Below are positions 31,255-40,033 of a DNA stretch of 51,062 bases, in pieces. The DNA is taken from the NCBI GenBank assembly GCA_040902535.1, contig JBBDXD010000026.1:11603-62664 (forward strand), given 5' to 3'. How positions within the stretch are numbered: the stretch's first letter is position 1; each line of letters opens with the position of its first letter. Both the position numbers and the translations under genes were made by a program. Below the pieces are notes generated by a model. That model searched no databases and had not been told where the DNA came from. It worked only from the letters and a program-made list of their open reading frames with translations. This DNA is from Dehalococcoidia bacterium. GTDB taxonomy: Bacteria > Chloroflexota > Dehalococcoidia > DSTF01 > JACRBR01.

Positions 31255-32844
31255 TCACGCGCCCGACTGTGTGGCTGCCAGGGCCGCCATCTTCTCTTTG
31301 TAGCCGGTATTGCAAAATGGATGTGTCGGCTGAGCGTTGTCCAACTCGCCTATTCCGCCATCGTCCTTTCGTAGGTCGTGGTCGATGCTGATCGATTTGA
31401 GGTGGAGCCGCGCCCCACAAATGTTGCAACGCACCGGACTATCGATGGCCTTGCGGATGAACGCCTGGGACTTCGTTTCCTTCGAAAAGTCGCGACCAAC
31501 CTCTGTTTTCGTGATCGGTTTCGCCGCGAGGAAATCGAACACCGGATTGGTCAGGACAGATGCACGGATCTTGCTTTCCGACTTCCCCGCAATGACTCCA
31601 TCGAGGATCAGTCGGTACAGATCCTTTAGTTTGTCGAAGCCTTTGAGCCCACTGCCCCACTTCCCGACGACCTGAATGGTCCAACCTTTGTGCTTCAACA
31701 GGAATTCCTCAAAATCCCTTCGGTGCGTGGTGAAGGTGTGAAACAGGTTTTCCTTGTCGAACGACTTTACTAAGCTAATGACTGCCAGGAATGATGTCGG
31801 TTGAAATCGACCTTCGACGCTGTAGAAGTACACGACGGGATGCAACCCCAACGATGAGGGATGAGCTCCCGCAATCCGATCAGAGATCTTCCGCACTCCC
31901 TTCATGAATTTGATTGTCTCAACGCCGCTGAGATCGTCGCCCAACACGTTCCCGTTGTTGTGGTCGTTCGCCACATTCACCAACTCGAAGACAAGCGGCA
32001 ATGTCTGTGACGAGTAACTCTGTCCGGCCACCGGCAGATCAAGAGTCTTGATAGGCGTACTGAGCAGGGGCGTAAAAAGGTTTTCGTGAATCTCGCGCGC
32101 GAGAGATTCGATCTCTTGCTGCTTTCCGCCATCGAAGCCCGACCAATACTTGTGGCCGGTTCCCGCGCGAATAATCGCACGAGCCGCCAGAGCATTGGGA
32201 TGGTTGCGCGCTTTGAGTAGACGAAGTTCCGTCTTGTCGATCGGCACGGCCTCCTGATTAATCTTGAAGAAAGAGGCTTCGGCCTTCGCGGAATTACCGC
32301 TCACCCATTGCAAAGCTACGGAGATCTGTCCGAGGAGCTTGGCCCGCTCGGCTACCGCAGGCTTGGACTTTTGCGGGTTGTGCAACGCGAACTGGTGATC
32401 CTTATAGGACCCGACTTCGGCCTTGATCATGCGCCTCGTCCGCTCCGCCACCTTCTCTTGCGTCGGGACAATCAAGTGCGTGAAGAAATCTCTAGAGATC
32501 TCGCCGTCACCGTAGTCCTCATTGACCCATGCGATGAGTGCACTTAGTCGGTGAGAGCCATCGATCACGAAAGTGTGCCCAGGCGCGCGCCAAAGGATGA
32601 TCGCAGGGATCAGATCGCCAGTGACGAACGTTTTGATGAAGTCGGTTACTTTCTGAGGCGACCAACTTGCTGTTTCGCGCTGAAAATCTGGCTTCCGCAG
32701 CGTGGCAAAGAAGAATCCAGTGCCGCGCTCAAGATCGCGGATCGTCATGGTTGACGGCGGCTGCGACTGAGATGCGTTCTCAACACCGAGAATGTCGAAG
32801 TCCGCCCTAGGGATCAGTGCATCAAGGTTGACGTTGACAGCCAT
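31255..32844 (-). CDS. DUF262-type protein with C-terminal HNH nuclease motif
   Basis: The 529-residue protein starts with a DUF262/ParB-like domain. FVIDGSHRLSALIAWV (DGSHR at 95-99) is the DGQQR-type nucleotide-binding motif and KPDFQRETASWS is the usual leader. The C-terminus has an HNH-like zinc nuclease: RCNICGARLHLKSISIDHDL and HPFCNTG. Such two-domain proteins include type IV restriction enzymes (GmrSD-like) and phosphorothioate-sensing SspE-type effectors, so defence is likely. The gene is visibly more AT-rich than its neighbours and stands alone with AGGAGG at the start ATG, suggesting acquisition. No methylase or DndB partner is nearby. Confidence 0.82.
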   Translation of the reverse strand: MAVNVNLDALIPRADFDILGVENASQSQPPSTMTIRDLERGTGFFFATLRKPDFQRETASWSPQKVTDFIKTFVTGDLIPAIILWRAPGHTFVIDGSHRLSALIAWVNEDYGDGEISRDFFTHLIVPTQEKVAERTRRMIKAEVGSYKDHQFALHNPQKSKPAVAERAKLLGQISVALQWVSGNSAKAEASFFKINQEAVPIDKTELRLLKARNHPNALAARAIIRAGTGHKYWSGFDGGKQQEIESLAREIHENLFTPLLSTPIKTLDLPVAGQSYSSQTLPLVFELVNVANDHNNGNVLGDDLSGVETIKFMKGVRKISDRIAGAHPSSLGLHPVVYFYSVEGRFQPTSFLAVISLVKSFDKENLFHTFTTHRRDFEEFLLKHKGWTIQVVGKWGSGLKGFDKLKDLYRLILDGVIAGKSESKIRASVLTNPVFDFLAAKPITKTEVGRDFSKETKSQAFIRKAIDSPVRCNICGARLHLKSISIDHDLRKDDGGIGELDNAQPTHPFCNTGYKEKMAALAATQSGA

Positions 32845-33140
32845 AGCCCCTCCTAGCAGCAAGACCCGCGTGGCCGGGCCATAGTACGCTGGGAACCGCT
32901 CACAGTCACGATCCGAAGCACAGTTATGAGTCATAACAGGCGCTCTCGGGGTGGGTCCGTTGCGTATAGATGGGTAGAGCCCCGCTGAAGTTAGGGACCT
33001 CCATTCCAGGAATATGGGTTGTGTGATATCGCTCACGGCCGGCGTGGCGCATCGAACGATAGGCATCGCCTTGACGCTGCGAGACGGGCGGGCGGATAAT
33101 CAGACCCCTGTCTGAACTGCGGTGACTGAGGAGGCATAAC

Positions 33141-33581
33141 TTGGCAGAAGCACCGACCGCGGAGAAGCCGCAAGAGAAGACACAGAAACCGATCGTCCCC
33201 TTCCTGAGAATCCCGGCTGACGGTGGCAAGCCGTACCTGCAAGGTTCGCGCTGCAAGGACTGCGGCGCGACGTATCTTGGCGGCCGCATGGCGTGCAGCA
33301 AGTGCTTCTCGACGGAGCCGATGGAGGACATCAAGCTCAGCGACAAGGGCGAGTTGCACGTCTTTTCGATCGTGCACCAGTCGGCGCCCGGCGTGCCGAC
33401 GCCATACGTGGCCGCGATCGTCGACCTGCCGGAAGGCGTGAGCGTGCGCTGCAACATCGCGGGCGTCGAGCCGGACCCGCAGAACCTGAAGTTCGGCATG
33501 CCGGTGCAGATGACGACGGAGACGATCCGCACGGACCGCGAGGGCAACGACGTCGTCGCGTTCAGCTTTCGCCCGGCCTGA
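33141..33581 (+). CDS. DUF35 zinc-ribbon/OB-fold protein (acyl-CoA associated)
   Basis: The 146-residue protein has the DUF35 pattern: a zinc ribbon (CKDCGATYLGGRMACSKC) then an OB-fold beta barrel (ELHVFSIVHQSAPGVPTPYV, VDLPEGVSV). Such proteins bind acyl-CoA and pair with SCP2-type thiolases in lipid, steroid or aromatic degradation. TTG 33141 is preceded by GAGGAGG at 6 nt. The thiolase gene begins 60 bp downstream, so they form an operon. The stretch 32845-33140 upstream shows no gene. Confidence 0.9.
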   Translation: MAEAPTAEKPQEKTQKPIVPFLRIPADGGKPYLQGSRCKDCGATYLGGRMACSKCFSTEPMEDIKLSDKGELHVFSIVHQSAPGVPTPYVAAIVDLPEGVSVRCNIAGVEPDPQNLKFGMPVQMTTETIRTDREGNDVVAFSFRPA

Positions 33582-33641
33582 TCGGCTGCGAGGGACCAGT
33601 GCCCGGCCGGAGGTTCCGCCGCGGCGAAGAGGAGACAAGAC

Positions 33642-34784
33642 ATGCGTGACGTAGCAGTTATCGGCGTCGGAATGATCAAGTTCGGGCGCTACCCGGAGAA
33701 GACGGTCCCCGAGCTGGCGGCGCAGGCGATCTTGCTCGCGCTGAAGGACGCCGGCGCGACGATGAAAGACATCGAACTGATGACGAGCGGGAACCTGTAC
33801 CAGTCGAATGCGATGATTGGCCAGCGCATTTTGCAGGTTATTGGCCAGACGGGTATTCCGATCATCAACGTCGCGAACGCGTGCGCGACGGGATCGACGG
33901 CGTTCCGCGAAGCGTACATGTCCGTGGCATCAGGCGCGTATGACATGGCGCTGGCGGTCGGCTCCGAGCAGATGGGCAAGATGGGGCTGCTCGGCGGAGG
34001 CGGCGGGGGCGGCGACCCGGCGTACAGCACGGAAGGAGTGCTGGGCTCCGGGCTGATGCCGGCCGTCTTCGGCATGGCGGGCGTCGAGCACATGCGCAAG
34101 TACGGCACGACGCAGGAGCAGTTCGCGAAGGTGTCGGTCAAGAACCACAAGCACTCGATGCACAACCCGTACTCGCAGTACCAGACGGAAGTCGGGCTCG
34201 AGGACGTGTTGAACGCGCGCGTCGTCTCGTGGCCGAACACGCTGTACATGTGTTGCCCAACGGGCGACGGCGCGGCGGCGGCGATCGTCTGTTCGATGGA
34301 TAAGGCACGGCAGTTCACGACGAAGCCGATCCGCATTGCGGCATCGGTGTTGACGAGCGACCCGTGGACGCAGCGCGACCTGACGATGCCTGACATCAAC
34401 ACGCTGACGCGCAACGCCGCGAAAGAAGCGTACGAGAAGGCGGGCATCACGCCGGAGGACCTGGACCTGATCGAACTGCACGACTGCTTCGCGACGGCCG
34501 AGATCCTGCACTACGAGAACCTCGGCATCTGCGGCGAAGGCGAAGCCGGGCGGATGATCGATGAAGGCGCGACGACGGTCGGGGGCAAGATCCCGGTGAA
34601 CGCGAGCGGCGGCTTGCTGTCGAAGGGGCACCCGCTGGGCGCGACGGGCGTCGCAAACGTGTGCGAGGTGGTGTGGCACCTGCGCGGCGAGGCGGGCAAC
34701 CGGCAGGTCGAAGGCGCGAAGGTCGGACTGGCGCACGTGATCGGGCTGGGGTCGGCGTGCACGATCCAGGTGTTGGAGAAGTAG
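33642..34784 (+). CDS. SCP2-type thiolase / lipid-transfer acetyl-CoA acetyltransferase
   Basis: The 380-residue thiolase-like protein has the reactive Cys in VANACATGSTAFREA, a GGGGGG-rich loop, LIELHDCFATAEILHYENLG, and the closing NASGGLLSKGHPLGATG that supplies the His; a Cys-bearing SACTIQVLEK ends it. The lack of the usual CxG second Cys motif marks the nondecarboxylating thiolase or SCP-x type, often acting with a DUF35 partner to cleave beta-keto acyl-CoA. It follows the DUF35 gene with GAGGAGA before ATG 33642. It probably takes part in lipid or side-chain degradation. Confidence 0.9.
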   Translation: MRDVAVIGVGMIKFGRYPEKTVPELAAQAILLALKDAGATMKDIELMTSGNLYQSNAMIGQRILQVIGQTGIPIINVANACATGSTAFREAYMSVASGAYDMALAVGSEQMGKMGLLGGGGGGGDPAYSTEGVLGSGLMPAVFGMAGVEHMRKYGTTQEQFAKVSVKNHKHSMHNPYSQYQTEVGLEDVLNARVVSWPNTLYMCCPTGDGAAAAIVCSMDKARQFTTKPIRIAASVLTSDPWTQRDLTMPDINTLTRNAAKEAYEKAGITPEDLDLIELHDCFATAEILHYENLGICGEGEAGRMIDEGATTVGGKIPVNASGGLLSKGHPLGATGVANVCEVVWHLRGEAGNRQVEGAKVGLAHVIGLGSACTIQVLEK

Positions 34785-34814
34785 TCAGTCGTCAGTTCAC
34801 AGTTGTAAGTCAGG

Positions 34815-34843
34815 GGCCGCTCGGAGACGGGCGGCCTCTCTGT
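34815..34843 (+). terminator. possible terminator after the thiolase
   Basis: GGCCGC-N10-GCGGCC (34815-34836) is followed by TCTCTGTTTGG. It lies 30 bp past the thiolase stop, after a GTCAGTCGTCAGT repeat. Confidence 0.5.
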
Positions 34844-34982
34844 TTGGAAGCGGGACGCGGGATGCGGGAGGCAAGATTGGACCTGGTGTGGTGAAGGAGA
34901 CGGCGGCGGTCTGTTTGGAAGCGGGATGCGGGATGCGGGAGGCGGGATTGGACCTGGTGTGGTGAAGGAGACGGCTGCGGAC
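34841..34982. repeat. 71-bp tandem duplication at the amidohydrolase start
   Basis: TGTTTGGAAGCGGGA begins at 34841 and 34912, so two 71-bp copies abut. They hold GGGATGC-type heptamers and the same GACCTGGTGTGGTGAAGGAG. The second copy carries the amidohydrolase start GTG GTG AAG GAG; the first contains the same start, but its frame reaches a stop. 71 is not a multiple of three. Confidence 0.85.
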
Positions 34983-36581
34983 CTGATCATACGTGGGCGG
35001 GTCATCACGGTTGATCCGCGGCGACCGCGGGCTGAGGCCGTTGCGGTCAGGGACGGGCGGATTGCGGCGGTCGGGGCGTGGAGCGAGGTGGAGGGGTTGT
35101 GCGGCGCGGGGACGCGCGTTGTTGACGTGGGTGATGGATGCGTGATGCCGGGGTTCATCGAGGCGCACGGGCATCCGACGACCGAAGCGATCATGCTCGG
35201 CCGCGTCGTCGACATCCGGCCCGTGACCATTTCCGATGCGGCTTCAGTCATCGAGACGATCCAGCGCACGATCGGGGAGCGCGGCGCAGACGGGGCGTAC
35301 TTCAACGGGTGGGATGCGCTGTTGCAGGAGGGTTTGCCGCGGCCGACGCGGGCGTGGCTCGACGAGTTGGCCCCTGAGACGCCGCTCGTCATCCTGCACA
35401 ATTCCGGGCACTCGGCGTACTTCAACACGAAGGCTGCGCAGGTCGCCGGCGTCTCGCGGGACACGCCCGATCCAGAGGGCGCGTCGTTCGAGCGCGATGT
35501 GGACGGCGAGCTTACGGGCGTGGCGTACGAAACGGCGGCGGTCGTGCGCGTCATGACGCCGGGCGTGCGGCTGCGCGGCGGGCTTTCGGGGGCGCTCGCC
35601 GCGGAGTGCGCGCAGCTCAATCGCGCTGGCGTAATTGCGTGCAGCGACATGGCGTTTAACCCGGCGAGCCGCCATGGACTGCAACGCGCGCGCGATCATG
35701 GCGCAATCACGGCGCGACTCCGCCTGTACGAGGCATCGACGCCGCAGATGGCGAGCGACAGCACGCCGGGTGCGGGTGACGACCTGGTGCGCCAGATCGG
35801 CATCAAGCTGTGGGCGGACGGCTCGCCGTGGATCGGCAACATCGCGACGTCGTTTCCGTACCTCGATACGCCGCAGACGCGCATGCTCGGGCTTGCGCCG
35901 GGGCACCACGGCGCCATGAACTATCAACGTGACGAGATCGCGCGCATCTCCGAGGCCTATTTTGGCGCCGGGTGGCAGATCGCCTGTCACGCGCAGGGCG
36001 ACGTGGCGATCGAGGCGGTGCTCGACGCGTGGGAGGAGATGCTCGAGCGGTCGCCGCGGCGAGACCACCGCATGCGGCTCGAGCATTGCGGCGCGATGAC
36101 ACCGGCGCAGTTCGAGCGCGCCGCGCGGCTGGGCGTCGCGTGCAGCATCTTCATCGACCACCTGTGGTACTGGGGTGACGTGCTCGTCGACGGACTGTTC
36201 GGCGAAAAGCACGGGGCGCACTGGGCGCGGGCCGGGTCGGCGTTTCGGGCGGGGGTGCGCACGTCGTTTCACAACGACGGCGGCGTGACGCGAATCGAGC
36301 CGCTGCGCAACATGCAGGTTGCCGTGACGCGCAGGAGCCGTAGCGGTCGATCGCTGGCACCGGAGGAGTGCGTGAGCGTCGAGGAGGCGATCCGGGCGCA
36401 GACCATCGATGCGGCGTATCAGTTGTTCATGGACGACATCGTGGGTTCGGTCGAGGTGGGGAAATATGCGGACCTGGTGGTGCTGTCGCGCGACATAACG
36501 AGCGTGCCTGTGGAGCAGATCGCGGACGTTGAGGTGGTGGCGACGTTGCTTGCGGGGCAGGTGGTGTCGGGGGAGTTGTGA
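34959..36581 (+). CDS. YtcJ-type amidohydrolase family protein
   Basis: The 540-residue enzyme belongs to amidohydrolase family 3. The metal motif near the start is GFIEAHGHPT, and the later metal-ligand segments include IACHAQGDVAIE, MRLEHCGAM and TSFHNDGGVT. GKYADLVVLSRDI is the conserved closing segment. Members hydrolyse amides, imides or cyclic ureas; the substrate is unknown. The start is GTG 34959 or 34962, lying inside the second copy of a 71-bp duplication. No clear ribosome site is visible because the preceding DNA is the repeat. It has no operon partners. Confidence 0.88.
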   Translation: MVKETAADLIIRGRVITVDPRRPRAEAVAVRDGRIAAVGAWSEVEGLCGAGTRVVDVGDGCVMPGFIEAHGHPTTEAIMLGRVVDIRPVTISDAASVIETIQRTIGERGADGAYFNGWDALLQEGLPRPTRAWLDELAPETPLVILHNSGHSAYFNTKAAQVAGVSRDTPDPEGASFERDVDGELTGVAYETAAVVRVMTPGVRLRGGLSGALAAECAQLNRAGVIACSDMAFNPASRHGLQRARDHGAITARLRLYEASTPQMASDSTPGAGDDLVRQIGIKLWADGSPWIGNIATSFPYLDTPQTRMLGLAPGHHGAMNYQRDEIARISEAYFGAGWQIACHAQGDVAIEAVLDAWEEMLERSPRRDHRMRLEHCGAMTPAQFERAARLGVACSIFIDHLWYWGDVLVDGLFGEKHGAHWARAGSAFRAGVRTSFHNDGGVTRIEPLRNMQVAVTRRSRSGRSLAPEECVSVEEAIRAQTIDAAYQLFMDDIVGSVEVGKYADLVVLSRDITSVPVEQIADVEVVATLLAGQVVSGEL

Positions 36582-36612
36582 CGGGCAGGCAGTTGGCAGT
36601 GGGCTAGGTGGT

Positions 36613-37140
36613 TTAAGGTCGCAGATCGTAGCGCGTCCATGTTGGCGCACGCGGGGCGGGAACGAGGCAGACGTTCGACAGGAGCGGGCGCCAGGTGAAG
36701 TCGCGGCGCGCGAGGACGGCCATGATGGCGTCGATGTGCTGTTCTTCGATGACGCCCGAGATGATGCGGATGTGCGGCGCCCAGGTATCCGGCGCGTAGG
36801 CGGGCCTGGCATCGGCGGCGAGCGGTGCGACGGCTTCGGCGACGTGTTCTTGAAACTTCAGGAGCGCCTCCGTGCGCGTCACTTCGAGCGCGATGACGAC
36901 CCTCGGCCCGCGAAACACGCCGACGCGCCCGGTTTCGAATGGGAACGATTGCGTCGAGCCGGCGATGCGGGCGAGCGCTGCGTCGATGGCGTCTTCGTAG
37001 CGGTCGGCGACGTGCAGTGTGAAGTGGGGATGCGTGGCGGCGGCGAGATCTTTGCGGCCGCTGACGGCTTTGATCTCGCCTGCGGCCTCTTCGATCCGCT
37101 CGCGATGAGGTTCGTCGAGGGCGACGACGATGGATTGCAT
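36613..37140 (-). CDS. 2'-5' RNA ligase / cyclic phosphodiesterase family protein
   Basis: This 175-residue protein has the two HxTx-like motifs of the 2H phosphoesterase superfamily: HFTL at about residue 39 and HIRI near 123. The second is HxRx rather than HxTx, a substitution worth noting. The family includes ThpR, which ligates or hydrolyses 2'-5' linkages in RNA. ATG 37140 lies 7 nt after a TATCCT hexamer, indicating a leaderless transcript. It faces the amidohydrolase tail to tail, and the large repeat array begins about 90 bp upstream of its start. Confidence 0.8.
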   Translation of the reverse strand: MQSIVVALDEPHRERIEEAAGEIKAVSGRKDLAAATHPHFTLHVADRYEDAIDAALARIAGSTQSFPFETGRVGVFRGPRVVIALEVTRTEALLKFQEHVAEAVAPLAADARPAYAPDTWAPHIRIISGVIEEQHIDAIMAVLARRDFTWRPLLSNVCLVPAPRAPTWTRYDLRP

Positions 37141-37229
37141 GGGGTGGAGGATAGCGTGGCGGTGGTTGGCGGCTCGCATTGGCATGGAGCAGCCGGGCTG
37201 TCGTGCTACGCGTGCGGCGCGGCGTCGTG

Positions 37230-37880
37230 CTGATGTTGGAGAGTGTCGCCGGGAGAGATTCTTCGCGGCGCTTCGCTTGCTCTGAATGACGGGGTGTGGG
37301 AACGTCCCGCCAGTCCGAGCGTTCGATGTCGTGATGGAATAGCCGGGGCGGCTGTTCTCCGCCTGCGGTGCGGGTGGGGCCGTGCTTGAGGTTGGAAAGT
37401 GTCGCCGCGAGGAGATTCTTCTCGGCGCTTCGCTTGCTCTGAATGACGGCAGGGGGCGGCGCGCCAGTCCGTTCGATGTCGCGACGGAACAGCCGGGGGC
37501 GGCTGTTCTCCACCTGCGGTGCGGGTGGGGCGGCGTGAGTGCGTGAGGACGGAACAGCCGGGGGCGGCTGTTCTCCACCTGCGGTGCGGGTGGGGCGTGC
37601 TTGATGTTGGAGAGTGTCGCCGCGAGGAGATTCTTCGCGGCGCTTCGCTTGCTCTGAATGACGGCAGGGGACGGCGCGCCAGGCCGAGCGTTCGATGTCG
37701 TGACGGAACAGCCGGGGGCGGCTGTTCTCCGCCTGCGGTGTGGGTGGTGCGGCGTGAGTGCGTGAGGACGGAATAGCCGGGGGCGGCTGTTCTCCGCGTG
37801 CGGTGTGGGTGGTGCGGCGTGAGTGCGTGAGGACGGAACAGCCGGGGGCGGCTGTTCTCCACCTGCGATGCGGGTGGGGG
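37230..37880. repeat. mosaic repeat array of two modules
   Basis: Module A (GAGTGTCGCC then GAGGAGATTCTTC and GCGCTTCGCTTGCTCTGAAT) occurs near 37234, 37391 and 37600. Module B is a hairpin GAACAGCCG-N4-CGGCTGTTC followed by CTCCACCTGCGGTGCGG, at about 37336, 37486, 37551, 37705, 37770 and 37835. Neighbouring B copies are 65 bp apart. The order is A-B-A-B-B-A-B-B-B. Some B copies have GAATAGCCG. There is no gene between 37141 and 37929; long frames on either strand are repeat by-products. Confidence 0.92.
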
Positions 37881-37929
37881 GTGATTGGCGGCTTTCCTGA
37901 GTGCGCGGGTGCTGATAGCGTTGTGAGCT

Positions 37930-38643
37930 ATGGCTGAGGATGCGAACGGAAGCGCGCCATACACGCTGATCCGCGACCTGCCGGCGACGGACCGGCCGCG
38001 CGAGCGTCTGCGCGACTTCGGGGCGCATGCGCTCTCGGAGGCGGAGTTGCTCGCGATCTTGCTGCGCACGGGAAACGCCCGGGAGAGCGCGCTCGCGCAG
38101 GCGTCGCGGCTGCTGGCGCGCTATGGCGGCGTGTACGGACTGGTGCGGGCATCGTTCGCGGAGTTGTGCGCGGAGCATGGGCTCGGAGAGGCGAAGGCGT
38201 CTCAGATCAAGGCGTCGCTCGAACTCGGCGTTCGTGCGAGCCGAGAGCAGAACGAGCGCACGATCATCAAGTCGGCGAAGGACGTTGAAGATCTGCTGTG
38301 CACGGAGATGTCGCTGTTCGATCAGGAAGTCGTCAGGGTGCTCGTGCTCGACACGCGCAACCACGTGATCGCGACGAAGGACGTCTATCGGGGGAGCGTA
38401 CACACCGCGCACATCCGCATCGCCGAGTTGCTGCGGGAGCCGATCCGGGCGAACGCATCGGCGGTGATCGTGGTACACAATCACCCGTCGGGCGACCCGA
38501 CGCCTTCGGCCGCGGATATCTCAATGACGAAGATGCTGGTCGAGGCGGGCAAGCTGATGGACATTGACGTCTTCGACCACATGATCATGGCCGGTGGCAA
38601 GTCAGTCAGCCTGCGAGAGTTGGGACTGGGCTTCGCACCGTGA
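37930..38643 (+). CDS. radC: RadC family JAB/MPN protein
   Basis: The 237-residue RadC-like protein has an N-terminal UPF0758 helix-hairpin-helix region (HGLGEAKASQIKASLELG) and a C-terminal JAMM metalloenzyme motif, VVHNHPSGDPTPSAAD, with His183, His185 and Asp196. RadC homologues are widespread; a direct repair function is disputed. GTG 38640 of the next gene overlaps the stop, so the two are coupled. ATG 37930 lies shortly after the repeat array; TAGCGT is 8 nt upstream, a possible leaderless start. Confidence 0.93.
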   Translation: MAEDANGSAPYTLIRDLPATDRPRERLRDFGAHALSEAELLAILLRTGNARESALAQASRLLARYGGVYGLVRASFAELCAEHGLGEAKASQIKASLELGVRASREQNERTIIKSAKDVEDLLCTEMSLFDQEVVRVLVLDTRNHVIATKDVYRGSVHTAHIRIAELLREPIRANASAVIVVHNHPSGDPTPSAADISMTKMLVEAGKLMDIDVFDHMIMAGGKSVSLRELGLGFAP

Positions 38644-39452
38644 CGGAGCGGAGGCGCGTGCGGCTCGTCGCGCTCGACCTCGACGGGACGCTGCTGACCC
38701 GTGGCAATACGGTGAGCGACGGCAACGCCGATGCTGTGCGGGAGGCCGTCGCGGCGGGCGTACACGTGGTGTTTGCGACGTCACGCTGGTACCTGCTGGC
38801 GAAGCGCACGGCCGACCTGCTCGGCGTCACGTCGCCGATCATCTGCCACAACGGCGCCATGATCCGCAGTCCTATCGATGATGCGCGGCTGCTGCAGCTT
38901 GATATTCCGGCCGATGCGGCAGTGGAGATCGCAGCGATCGCGGATGCGCAACGCTTCGAAGCGATGGTGACGGTCGACGACGTGACGTACATGATCACGA
39001 AGCGCGCCGACGTCGACCCGAAGCGGCTGCCCGGCGGCATGCAGCTCACCGATCGGCTGTCCGACCACGTGGGCGATGGGGCGGAGGGCTTTCTCGCGTT
39101 CGGGCAGGATGCCGTCGATGGCATGCGCGCGCAACTTGGCGATCGCTTCGACGGTGTGCTGAACGTAGCGTCGGGATACAGCGAGACGTTTCCGCCGTAC
39201 GTGAACATCGTCCACGCGGCGGCGGACAAGGGACGCGCGCTGCATCTCGTCTGCGAGCACGTCGGCGTGCCGATCGGCGAGGCGATGGCCATCGGTGATG
39301 CGGCGCCAGACCTGGAGATGATGCGCGTGGCGGGCGTGAGCATGGCGATGGGCAACGCGCCGAATGACGTCAAGGCGCAGGTCGATGTGGTAGGTCCGAG
39401 CAACCTGGATGACGGCGTCGCGTGGGCGATCCGCGAGTTCGCGCTGGGCTGA
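38640..39452 (+). CDS. HAD-superfamily Cof-type phosphatase
   Basis: The 270-residue enzyme is a Cof-type HAD phosphatase, acting on sugar phosphates or flavin intermediates. Motif I is ALDLDGTLL (nucleophile Asp at residue 13), motif II is FATSRW, the cap is the large C2 insertion, and motif IV is AIGDAAPDLEMM with ADKGRAL before it. GTG 38640 overlaps the radC stop, so both are translated from one transcript. The substrate is unknown. Confidence 0.9.
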   Translation: MTERRRVRLVALDLDGTLLTRGNTVSDGNADAVREAVAAGVHVVFATSRWYLLAKRTADLLGVTSPIICHNGAMIRSPIDDARLLQLDIPADAAVEIAAIADAQRFEAMVTVDDVTYMITKRADVDPKRLPGGMQLTDRLSDHVGDGAEGFLAFGQDAVDGMRAQLGDRFDGVLNVASGYSETFPPYVNIVHAAADKGRALHLVCEHVGVPIGEAMAIGDAAPDLEMMRVAGVSMAMGNAPNDVKAQVDVVGPSNLDDGVAWAIREFALG

Positions 39453-39522
39453 GCCTTCGGCATTCCAGGCGCGACCTAACCCTGTGACCGAAACTGATCT
39501 CACCTGATCTTTCCGCGCGCCC

Positions 39523-40032
39523 GTGACGGATCCTTTACATGCCGTCTGCCATGCTCTGATCGTCGGAGGAGGCGGGGTGCCGTCTGCGGCATCGGAGCGG
39601 TTCTGGGCCGCGTTGACAGACGAGGCCAGGCGCCGAGGGCGGGATCGGAGACTTGACGTGATGCGCCGTCAGAAACCGCAGCGAGAACCGACTATGCAGA
39701 TGCGGCGGCGAGAAGGCGCTCGCGATGTGCCCTCGCGGACGCCGGCCGTCGCCCCTGATGCAGTCCGAGAAGACGCCGAGATGCTGGGAATCAGAGGCTC
39801 GATCGATACGAGCGCCGTGGCGGTGCGGAACATGCACGCCGGGATGTACCGGCGGCTGCGCCGGCACATGGAACTGCACCGCAGCATTTTGACGGAGGAG
39901 GCGTGGAAGCTCCTGACGCGGGTAGCGTTCGCGCTCTACGTCGATAGCCTGGAGACGCTCGAGATGGAGCCGCTGCCGCGCGAGGCGACGGAGCCGGCGC
40001 GGAGTCTGCGGGTCCCGGCGCGGCGGCGGTAG
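39523..40032 (+). CDS. hypothetical basic protein
   Basis: The 169-residue frame begins at GTG 39523 (no strong ribosome site) and ends in an Arg-rich tail. The C-terminal half is helical and protein-like (MHAGMYRRLRRHMELHRSIL, WKLLTRVAFALYVDSLETLE), while the first 80 residues are Arg-rich and uneven. The true start may be internal, for example the ATG encoding MQMRRREGAR. No family is recognised. It stands alone between the HAD gene and a repeat cluster. Confidence 0.5.
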   Translation: MTDPLHAVCHALIVGGGGVPSAASERFWAALTDEARRRGRDRRLDVMRRQKPQREPTMQMRRREGARDVPSRTPAVAPDAVREDAEMLGIRGSIDTSAVAVRNMHAGMYRRLRRHMELHRSILTEEAWKLLTRVAFALYVDSLETLEMEPLPREATEPARSLRVPARRR

Positions 40033-40033
40033 G

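Noticed and set aside
37230-37880. CRISPR array
   Set aside because: The repeats are long, the intervening sequences are themselves repeats, and no cas gene is near. Module spacing is uneven.
36613-38484. Very long minus-strand reading frame through the repeat array
   Set aside because: Most of it is translation of repeat modules. Only the first part (36613-37140) is a real gene with conserved motifs.
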